Assembly: GCA_900128395.1 (NCBI GenBank)
Contig: LT649507.1
Coordinates: 1-22,628, forward strand
Length of the DNA stretch: 22,628 bases
Origin: Stramenopiles sp. TOSAG23-2
Taxonomy: Eukaryota > Sar
Reading direction: 5' to 3'
Positions 15,272 to 22,628 of this stretch are shown piece after piece. Under the pieces are notes generated by a model, which was not told the DNA's origin, ran no database searches, and saw nothing but the letters and a program-made list of their open reading frames with translations. Numbering within the stretch: the first letter of the stretch is position 1; every line of letters begins with the position of its first letter. The translations under genes and the position numbers were made by a program.

Positions 15272-18200
15272 TTATAGAACAAACGAAATTTTATGAGCGC
15301 AATGAAAACATCTGGTACCACCATCATTTCTAGTTCCACAGTTACTGCATAGTATCCAATTATGTGGACCAATCATTTGCAATAAATCTAATGCAATGTT
15401 GCTATTTCCAGTGCTCAACATGTGCCATGGCTTCACTTCTTCACCTTCATCTAATACTTTCATCCCAGGTTGTTTAGGCAAAGTTACCTCTGCTAAATGA
15501 ATTAATGTATCTAAACCAGTTCTTAATACGCGTCTACAATTTTTCTCATGTTCAATGATAGTTATAGCTAGGATTCCAAGCGCTGCTTCTTGTATTTCTT
15601 GTGCTTTTGGAGATTGCTTTTGATTTGGTTTCGAAGTTGTTTTCACCGTAGTTAACAATGTTTCTATTAGACCGTCAGAGGATGCAAGATTCTTAGCCAT
15701 ATTGTTGTTGACTATTATAGTACGCAAAGCCCACATAGATTTTAAACGCGTTACATCCGATGTAGAATCACGATTTATCAATTTATGCAAGGCTTGAAGG
15801 CCACCAGCATGCAAAACGTCATCTTGTTCTTTTTTGCCACCCTTCCATACCATTTCATTTAAGGTATCCGCTGCCATTCCATTGACAAGATCATTGTCTC
15901 CCTTTAATAAGTCTATAGTACCACCTACTCCAAACTTATCTTTCGCCATTTGCATTTGCTCTTGGTCAGCCAAATCAGCTAACGTTTCTAAGCAATCGCT
16001 CGCTAGATCTCGTGCTTGATGGCTTTCGCTGCCCATCATGCCAGTCAACGCTTCCACACCGCCATCATCTAATATTTTGCGCTTGTTTGGATCAAATAAA
16101 GCAAGGTTTCCTAATGCAAATGCGGCGTAACGTTGACATTGAGGTTCCGAAGAACCACATAATTGCACCAAGGATAATATGGCACCTCGTTCACCAGCCA
16201 GTTTTGCAACATTATCATTGTATGCAGCAGAACCCAATGCTCGTGCAGCATGTTGTTGAACAGTAGTAGATGCATCATGTAACAATTCAATTAGGAGATC
16301 TAAACCATCCTCATTTTCAAATGCCACTCTCCTGCGGTTACTCTCATTGTAGAATAAGGCATTCGCTACACATATCATAGCATTACTCCGCACGTCGACA
16401 CTTTTCGAGGTCAATAATTGCAACAATTTCGGCATATGAAAACCGATACGTTCTTGATTAGAAGCAGCCCATGCAAGATTGCCCAGTGCCCATGCGGCAT
16501 TAGTTTTAGTGACATCGTCATCCCTAGATGCCAAAATAAACAAAGCATCAATGCCACCTTTAGAGCCGATTTCAATTCTGTTACGATCGTTCTGTGCAAT
16601 ATTGCCTAGAATCAAAGCCGCGCTTCTTTGAACTGATAAATTACGAGATGTACAAAGTAAAACAAGAGGCTTAATGCCAGCTTGTCTAATTCGCTCAGCA
16701 TTTTCATGCGAGTCATTACGCGTACAATTAACCAATGCCTCAGCTGCGTTCGCTTGTACCCGAATTCCATCATGATCGGAACCAACGGATGTTTTTGGTG
16801 AGTTCATCACGCGTACCATAGTTTCAATACCACCACAAATGCCGATACGCAAAGCATTGCTCTCATGACTACGCGCAAGATTTCCCAACGCAGCAGCTGC
16901 ATTTTCAAGAACATCAATATCAGTTGAATCTTCTACACATAAACTTACAAGTGCTTCCACCGCACCGACATCTCCGAATTGATTTTGATGACTTCTATTT
17001 TCAAATGCTAAATTGCCAATTGCAGCAGCGGCATTTCGTTGTACTTCAGCAGTCCTTTCGAAATCAAGACATTCAATTAATGATGGCCAGACTTGTTGGA
17101 CTTGCTCAAATTTTGCTCTATTTTTTACCTCCAATGCTAAAACCGCTATAGCATCAGTTGCATATCGTTGCAACACTGGGTCCTCCTCATTACATAACAC
17201 CACCAACGATTCTAGAGCACCATATGTTTGTCCAATTGCATGTTGATTTTCATTGTGCGGTCCAGTGTTTATTATGATTTCTTTCTCTGTTTTGACGATT
17301 GTGCCACTACCATCTGGTGCTTCATGGCGATAGCTAGGGGTAGCATTTCCCTGTATAGTCATACCGCTACGTAACACCTCCGCATCACGTGCTGCCCGCG
17401 TTTTTGCGGACATGCTGGCAACGTAAGCGGCTTTTAATAGCCGAACCGTACGATTTGCTATAGAATAAGCCTCTGATTTATTTGCTCTAAAAGCTTGAAC
17501 GGCTAGCTTTTCTTGTTTAATAATATTGACACGATTTTCGTATCCAAGATCAAATCTCCATTTCTCTTCACTTGATACTTTTCCCATCCACTTTTCCCAA
17601 CCGTCCCTCGATCTTCGACTAATTACGCGATGATCAACATGTCCATTCCAAGCTATTTGTGCAATCGCACGGGCAGCAAGAGGTTTTAAATCATTACGAC
17701 GACAATCACGATGTATCATGGCTGCTAAAACACCGATTCCACCGTTTTTAGCAATAGCGTCATTGTGTTTCTGTGAAATACCGGCAAGGCCACTTATAGT
17801 TTCAACGAAAAATGAAAAGGCAAAATCAACATTCATTCTAATTTGTCTACCAGTTTCATCACGTTGCCAAATTTGCCAACGTAATTTGCGCTCAATCGCA
17901 GCATGTTCAATTTTTGCTACCTCCATCTGTTTTAGAACTCTTAACTTTTCCGTTTCCTTCAATGCAATTTCTCGTTTCAAGGATTCTATCCATTGTAATC
18001 GTCTTTCCGATTGTGCAATATGAAATTCCAATTGTTTTGTTAATCCATCACGCTCTCTCTCCCATGCTTCATGCTGCTTTCGCCTTAATTCCGCAAGTCT
18101 TGCAGCTTCAGCACGCATTCTACCTATCTGAACTTGCAATGCCTCTACCCATTTCCTTCGTCTATCGGCAATTTTTTCTAAATGATCCATTCGCGCTTTC

Positions 18201-21200
18201 ATTTCACTTATTTGCTTCGCGTGCGCTTCTGCCATTCTCATAATTTCCGCATCTTTTTCTTTTCTTAATGTCTCCATTGCATCTTTTGTAGCCATCACAG
18301 CATCTTTTAAGAATCTAATAGATAACCCACTTGATTTATGCAAAGCAGCAATTTCTTTCTCAAACATGGCTTTCGTTGCTTCAATTTGTAATTTGGCATG
18401 GTACAATCGGTTTTCTATGTCTTTAATTTTGCTGTCAGCTTCTTTCTTTTCCTTTGTTGCAGTTTTTTGAACTTCATCCAGTGTTGTTTTTGTCAATGCC
18501 AATTGACCTTCAATTTGCTGTACTTCGTTATCTGCTAACCATTGTCCCGCATAACCATCTAACGTATCAAGTGCTTCTTGAAGCAATCCAATTTCACGCT
18601 TCCGTTTTCCTGTTCTCATGGCTGCTATTTTTTCGTTTTGTCCCTTCGTTTTGTAAAATCTATTATGCTTATCACCTTTCTTTTGCTTTATTTTTTTCGC
18701 TGTTATACTAGTGTTATCTAATAAAGGTACATTAATCGAACTGATGAAAATTTCATTCAATAATTCAGCTGCAACACTTACGGATGCAGGTAAATCACCA
18801 CAGGCATCTTCATACCTTTTGAAAACATTAACTTTTTTCTTTTTCAATGCTGCATTCTTCGGACCTGTTGAAGGTTTTGTTTCTGTTGCCATGCTAGATT
18901 TAATAGCAGCGCTATGCATCTTATGCAATAAGCTTAATTCAACAATATGATCTTTCATTATGGAAAGAACTTCGGGCATACGTTCGTCACCAATTGCTAA
19001 AACGACCTGATAACGCGAACATTGTTGGCGTATTACTTCTCGCCGTTCCTCAGCAAGCCTTCTTCTTGTATCCATTTCACTAACAAATCGACGACGGACG
19101 TACCGTAAAACGCGATCAGATTCTTTACACGTTTTTTCTAAATTTTGCTCCATGGCAGCTTCTTCCAGTGGATTTCCCGCCATATCTAATTTTTTCCGAG
19201 CTTTTAAAACTTTATTCTCTGCATTTTTGGCAAGCAACACAAGCTCTTCTTTCGTTTGCTTACTTCGCCCAACAGCTTTTGCTATCCATTCAATCAAATT
19301 CTTCTCAATTTGTTGCATACGAGTAAACTGAGTTCTACGATTTTTCAATGCATCAATTTCATTTGAATAAAATTTTAATTTGTCAACTATGACACCTTTA
19401 GCCTCAATAGCATTCAATTTCATTTCTTTCAATATTTCCAACTTATGCTGTTCTAAATCCACAATACTTCGACGATATTGTAATTCTGCTCTACGATGAT
19501 CTTGTTGTCGGGTAAAACGTTCCTTAGCAGTCAATGTTTGAAATCCAGGTCCAAGTTTTTCGCGATTAATTTTGTATTCTCCATCAAACTTTTCTGTTAA
19601 TTTTTTTAATACTTCATTAGTTTCTGTATCGGTGACCATTTCAAAATGTATAGCCTCTCTTGGTATTTGATCATATACTGGATCACATTCATGCACTTCC
19701 CAATGTTTTATTGCCACTTTTAATGGTTTTGTGAAATCCGATGCTTCATATTCTTCTTGTTTTTCTCTCTGAATTTCTTCTCCTTCATCATTTGTTTCCT
19801 TGTATTTCACCGTGCGATATTTTTTTGTCGTAAAAGAAGCAATTCTATCGTAAATTAAAAAATTAGCTTCGCGTTTAATAGAATCTTCTCGTGATAACTC
19901 TTCTGTGTAATGCTCCTCATATTCTTCATCCTTTTCTACTTCTACTTCTACTTGCGTGGCATTACCTTCGTCATCTACACGATCTTGCATTTCTTTAACC
20001 ATCACTTTTCTAGTTTTTATTCTAATTTTATGAACAATGTTATTTGGGGTAAAGTCAAGCGGTAATGGAATAATACCTGTACAACAAGGAACCCAAGAAT
20101 CTTCTCTTTTTGCTTTATTTGTCTCAAGTTTTAATAGATCTTTTTCGTTCATTATTGATTGTTCTTCATGTATTATTTCCATCAAATTCGAGCAATTGTT
20201 TTCTTTACTTTTTTTAACCAAGTTTCGGTCATGCATGTCTGCATCTACCATACCTATCCTATTGTCTTCTATTGCTATATGGTCATCTAGCATAAATCGC
20301 CGTTTTAGTAAAATGTGCCTTTCCTGTTCATGCATCATATCAATAGCTTCTACCAGCTCCGATTCTTGACGGAGTAAACGGATGCTCTCATTCCGCCCTC
20401 TGGTGTCAGCTTGTCCTTGCTCAGTTTCATCGCCTAGAAAATCTGCATCTGGTTCATCTTCTTCTGCAAGTTTTATAGCTTCCCCAACTAGAGAATAAAT
20501 TGATCTTTCAGTAACATTGCCATCACCAGCCGCTTCATCTTCTTCCTCTAATGTTGGCGCCTTTGAATATAGTAATGCCAACTGCCGTGCACGTGGTTTC
20601 GTGATAGTTCCATTTCGAAGCATACTACGCAATGCACGGGAGAAAATTTTTGGAACTCCTACAAGTGCCCGTGATTTTTCTGATTTCCATGGATTGCGTA
20701 TTTTATCAAGTTTCAATTGTCGTGCTTTTTCTCTTTCTTTATTAAATGCGATTGTAGATGGTGCAACATCACATGCCAGGTCACCAATTTCTTTCACAAG
20801 GTCTCTAATTAATCCTTGAAATTCTACTCGTTCTATTATGACATTCATTAAATTACTCATTTCCACTTTTTGAACTGTAATGCTTTGTTTACAGACTTTG
20901 GATTCAAAATGATCTAAAAACTCCCCAAACCATTGTTGGACTTCTGGATTGACTGGATTTATTAATTTTTGTATTTTTGGATCAGCATGAGACTCAGTTT
21001 CTTTCAAATTATTTTCACTTGCACTATTACTTTCCTTTTTGTTAGGTTTTTCACCACCAACGGCAACTATTTTGGACTTCGGCTTTTTGGAAGATTTTTG
21101 TATTTTTGCAGTTTTGGAATCGGAGGAAGCATTTTGTTTTTTAATGACGTGTTTATCAATATATGCCTGCCTACGTTTCTTTCTTTCAGCAGCATCAAAT

Positions 21201-22628
21201 TCATCATTTCTTGCCGTATCATCATCACTATCCCATGGCTCAGCACCATAATCACGCGTTGCAATCGCGGCTAGCATTGTCGCCGGTCGATGTTGCGCAA
21301 GTGCAGGGGGTAATTGTAATCGAAGCCGTACAGCAGCTGCGATCGCTTGGGAACTTGTTTCTGATTTGATACTGGAAGCGTCACTTCTTGCCGATAATTT
21401 AAATTCAGGTAAATCGTAATTATTTACGGTTTCTTCTTCTTTTTCCTCAGCAATTTCCTCCTCTTCATCCATAAGATTATCCTCAGAATCTCCATCGTCA
21501 GAATCGTATACCTCTTTTACTCTCTTTGTCTTCTTATTATTATGTTTTTGCTCTTCTTGTTCCTCTTCCTCATCTCTTGGTGGCTGATATAAACGTGGTG
21601 TATCGTACAATACATACCTCCTTCTACGTGGAGTCATTGATACAGCTTTGAATCTAGGCCTTTCTTCAGGGTCTAATACCCGTAATGATGGCATCAAAGC
21701 TTCTTCCCTATACATGGTGAGTTCTTTTTGCATTTCACGCCTGGCAACGTGCGCTTCTTCATCGTCACTATCAGTATCACTTTCTTCACCCTCTGGCACT
21801 AATAAGCCTTTCTTTTTCGTTCTTTCTAATAATCGTTTTCGGTCTTGTTCAACACGTATGACGTCCGTAAATGGTTTTAAAATTGTTGGTAATAAGTATC
21901 CATCTTCTGCCGGTGGCCATAATATAGATAACGATTCGAGATCATCCTGATGAGTCTCTCTAGCTTTTCGAAGCTTTGTTCGCAAGACGTCAAACTCTTT
22001 TTGTTTTACCTCATCAAATAAAAATAATTTCATTTCTAACTCCGCTTGGTACAAACCACTTGTATTTCTTTGACGAACTTGACGACGTAATTCTCGTTCT
22101 AATGCCATTTGGCGTATTTGTGAAAATTGTGTTTGACGTTGATGCTCTTTTCTAGCTTCCTCCGCTTCTATTGTGACACGTTTTACTCGAATATCTGCGG
22201 CCTGAATAGCTGATATGCGACGAGTTTCTTCCTCTTGAAAAGCCATTTTAAAATTTTCTGCTTTTTCATTTAATCGAGTTAAAACCCCTTCTAATCTATC
22301 TACTTCATATGCCCATTGGATATCTACCAATGTTTTTGCTTCTTGAATAGCTAGATGAGCCGCACGTTCGTCCTTTAATTCTACTTTCAACCTATTTATC
22401 AATTCCTGTTTTTCTTGCGTCTGTACACCACCTTTTCTACTCTTTGCTGTCATCCTATCCATCTTATCTTGCATAACAGCCATTTTTTCATCCAAAGCAA
22501 TTTCCCGTGGATTTTTCCATGTCTTATCTTCATTTGCCGTCTCACCTGTTATCGGATTTTCCCATATCCAACCATTGCTACCACGTTTTTTTTCCCATGT
22601 TGCCAGTTTAGACTCATAATCTGTATAC
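15272..22628 (-). CDS. Giant WW-like / coiled-coil / armadillo-repeat protein with C-terminal zinc finger (N-terminus outside window)
   Basis: An uninterrupted reading of about 2,450 residues that stays open to the right edge, so the start lies outside. Order from the visible N-terminus: a WW-like motif (WIWENPITGE...TWKNP, about 22515-22570); coiled coil (about 21950-22500); acidic and Lys-rich disordered stretches (about 21000-21800); a globular-looking segment with NPEVQQWFGEFLDHFESKV and a Pro/Trp-containing block WVPCCTGIIPLPLDF (about 19600-20950); a very long charged coiled coil (about 17850-19550); then roughly a dozen armadillo repeats (about 15400-17840) with the usual cores such as NAAAALGNLA, NAAWALGNLA and RYAAFALGNLA. 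The last residues form C-x2-C-x9-C-x2-C after a Trp (15299-15358), close to a RanBP2-type finger but with different spacing. Armadillo solenoids bind peptides and the coiled coils suggest a dimeric scaffold, perhaps cytoskeletal. I do not recognise a named family and give no specific function. Stop is TAA at 15272-15274. Confidence 0.9.
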   Translation of the reverse strand, partial: YTDYESKLATWEKKRGSNGWIWENPITGETANEDKTWKNPREIALDEKMAVMQDKMDRMTAKSRKGGVQTQEKQELINRLKVELKDERAAHLAIQEAKTLVDIQWAYEVDRLEGVLTRLNEKAENFKMAFQEEETRRISAIQAADIRVKRVTIEAEEARKEHQRQTQFSQIRQMALERELRRQVRQRNTSGLYQAELEMKLFLFDEVKQKEFDVLRTKLRKARETHQDDLESLSILWPPAEDGYLLPTILKPFTDVIRVEQDRKRLLERTKKKGLLVPEGEESDTDSDDEEAHVARREMQKELTMYREEALMPSLRVLDPEERPRFKAVSMTPRRRRYVLYDTPRLYQPPRDEEEEQEEQKHNNKKTKRVKEVYDSDDGDSEDNLMDEEEEIAEEKEEETVNNYDLPEFKLSARSDASSIKSETSSQAIAAAVRLRLQLPPALAQHRPATMLAAIATRDYGAEPWDSDDDTARNDEFDAAERKKRRQAYIDKHVIKKQNASSDSKTAKIQKSSKKPKSKIVAVGGEKPNKKESNSASENNLKETESHADPKIQKLINPVNPEVQQWFGEFLDHFESKVCKQSITVQKVEMSNLMNVIIERVEFQGLIRDLVKEIGDLACDVAPSTIAFNKEREKARQLKLDKIRNPWKSEKSRALVGVPKIFSRALRSMLRNGTITKPRARQLALLYSKAPTLEEEDEAAGDGNVTERSIYSLVGEAIKLAEEDEPDADFLGDETEQGQADTRGRNESIRLLRQESELVEAIDMMHEQERHILLKRRFMLDDHIAIEDNRIGMVDADMHDRNLVKKSKENNCSNLMEIIHEEQSIMNEKDLLKLETNKAKREDSWVPCCTGIIPLPLDFTPNNIVHKIRIKTRKVMVKEMQDRVDDEGNATQVEVEVEKDEEYEEHYTEELSREDSIKREANFLIYDRIASFTTKKYRTVKYKETNDEGEEIQREKQEEYEASDFTKPLKVAIKHWEVHECDPVYDQIPREAIHFEMVTDTETNEVLKKLTEKFDGEYKINREKLGPGFQTLTAKERFTRQQDHRRAELQYRRSIVDLEQHKLEILKEMKLNAIEAKGVIVDKLKFYSNEIDALKNRRTQFTRMQQIEKNLIEWIAKAVGRSKQTKEELVLLAKNAENKVLKARKKLDMAGNPLEEAAMEQNLEKTCKESDRVLRYVRRRFVSEMDTRRRLAEERREVIRQQCSRYQVVLAIGDERMPEVLSIMKDHIVELSLLHKMHSAAIKSSMATETKPSTGPKNAALKKKKVNVFKRYEDACGDLPASVSVAAELLNEIFISSINVPLLDNTSITAKKIKQKKGDKHNRFYKTKGQNEKIAAMRTGKRKREIGLLQEALDTLDGYAGQWLADNEVQQIEGQLALTKTTLDEVQKTATKEKKEADSKIKDIENRLYHAKLQIEATKAMFEKEIAALHKSSGLSIRFLKDAVMATKDAMETLRKEKDAEIMRMAEAHAKQISEMKARMDHLEKIADRRRKWVEALQVQIGRMRAEAARLAELRRKQHEAWERERDGLTKQLEFHIAQSERRLQWIESLKREIALKETEKLRVLKQMEVAKIEHAAIERKLRWQIWQRDETGRQIRMNVDFAFSFFVETISGLAGISQKHNDAIAKNGGIGVLAAMIHRDCRRNDLKPLAARAIAQIAWNGHVDHRVISRRSRDGWEKWMGKVSSEEKWRFDLGYENRVNIIKQEKLAVQAFRANKSEAYSIANRTVRLLKAAYVASMSAKTRAARDAEVLRSGMTIQGNATPSYRHEAPDGSGTIVKTEKEIIINTGPHNENQHAIGQTYGALESLVVLCNEEDPVLQRYATDAIAVLALEVKNRAKFEQVQQVWPSLIECLDFERTAEVQRNAAAAIGNLAFENRSHQNQFGDVGAVEALVSLCVEDSTDIDVLENAAAALGNLARSHESNALRIGICGGIETMVRVMNSPKTSVGSDHDGIRVQANAAEALVNCTRNDSHENAERIRQAGIKPLVLLCTSRNLSVQRSAALILGNIAQNDRNRIEIGSKGGIDALFILASRDDDVTKTNAAWALGNLAWAASNQERIGFHMPKLLQLLTSKSVDVRSNAMICVANALFYNESNRRRVAFENEDGLDLLIELLHDASTTVQQHAARALGSAAYNDNVAKLAGERGAILSLVQLCGSSEPQCQRYAAFALGNLALFDPNKRKILDDGGVEALTGMMGSESHQARDLASDCLETLADLADQEQMQMAKDKFGVGGTIDLLKGDNDLVNGMAADTLNEMVWKGGKKEQDDVLHAGGLQALHKLINRDSTSDVTRLKSMWALRTIIVNNNMAKNLASSDGLIETLLTTVKTTSKPNQKQSPKAQEIQEAALGILAITIIEHEKNCRRVLRTGLDTLIHLAEVTLPKQPGMKVLDEGEEVKPWHMLSTGNSNIALDLLQMIGPHNWILCSNCGTRNDGGTRCFHCAHKISFVL
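15287..15358 (-). other. C-terminal four-cysteine zinc-finger motif of the giant armadillo protein
   Basis: The codons for the four cysteines lie at 15347-15349, 15338-15340, 15308-15310 and 15299-15301, giving CSNC-x9-CFHC. A Trp sits three residues before the first Cys and an Asn four residues after the second, as in RanBP2 fingers, but both intervals differ by one from the consensus. A zinc ribbon is the alternative. The motif ends 9 residues before the C-terminus. Confidence 0.7.

Overview
The window is nuclear DNA of an AT-rich, gene-dense and intron-poor unicellular eukaryote. Six CDSs end in view, using TAA, TAG and TGA as stops, so the standard code applies. Intergenic DNA is very A+T-rich with (TA)n and TATG microsatellites. 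Several proteins carry Asn- or Ser-rich low-complexity runs, as is common in AT-rich protist genomes. I cannot fix the lineage. A stramenopile-like protist is only a guess, based on the style of the giant WW-like/coiled-coil/armadillo protein and the HECT ligase.

Layout, left to right: the 3' part of a condensin SMC4 gene (+, 5' end outside the window); a Rab GTPase (-); a 949-nt divergent promoter region; a UBE3A-like HECT ubiquitin ligase (+); a large OB-fold protein (-) that I read as the telomere CST subunit CTC1, made of two exons joined across an 89-nt intron; a 721-nt divergent promoter region; a RING plus CCHC zinc-finger protein (+); a small C-terminal coiled-coil protein (-) that may be a BORC/BLOC-1 type subunit; and a giant protein (-) of more than 2,450 residues with a WW-like motif, long coiled coils, about a dozen armadillo repeats and a C-terminal four-Cys zinc finger, its N-terminus cut by the right edge.

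The genes do not form a pathway. SMC4 and CTC1 both act in chromosome maintenance and there are two different E3 ligase types, but nothing suggests co-regulation beyond the two head-to-head promoters (Rab/HECT and CTC1/RING).

The main points of interest are these. (1) CTC1 reads as two ORFs, but GTAAGT, a CTAAC branch-point-like motif and an in-frame AG restore one continuous OB-fold protein. (2) The giant protein has an unusual domain order. (3) The non-coding DNA is patterned by orientation: a TACGAA/TTCGTA motif is concentrated in 3' flanks and absent from both divergent promoters, hairpins occur in all three convergent gaps, a repeat module is shared by two of those gaps, and the Rab/HECT promoter has a cluster of ACCTG/CAGGT cores plus a GC-rich double hairpin.
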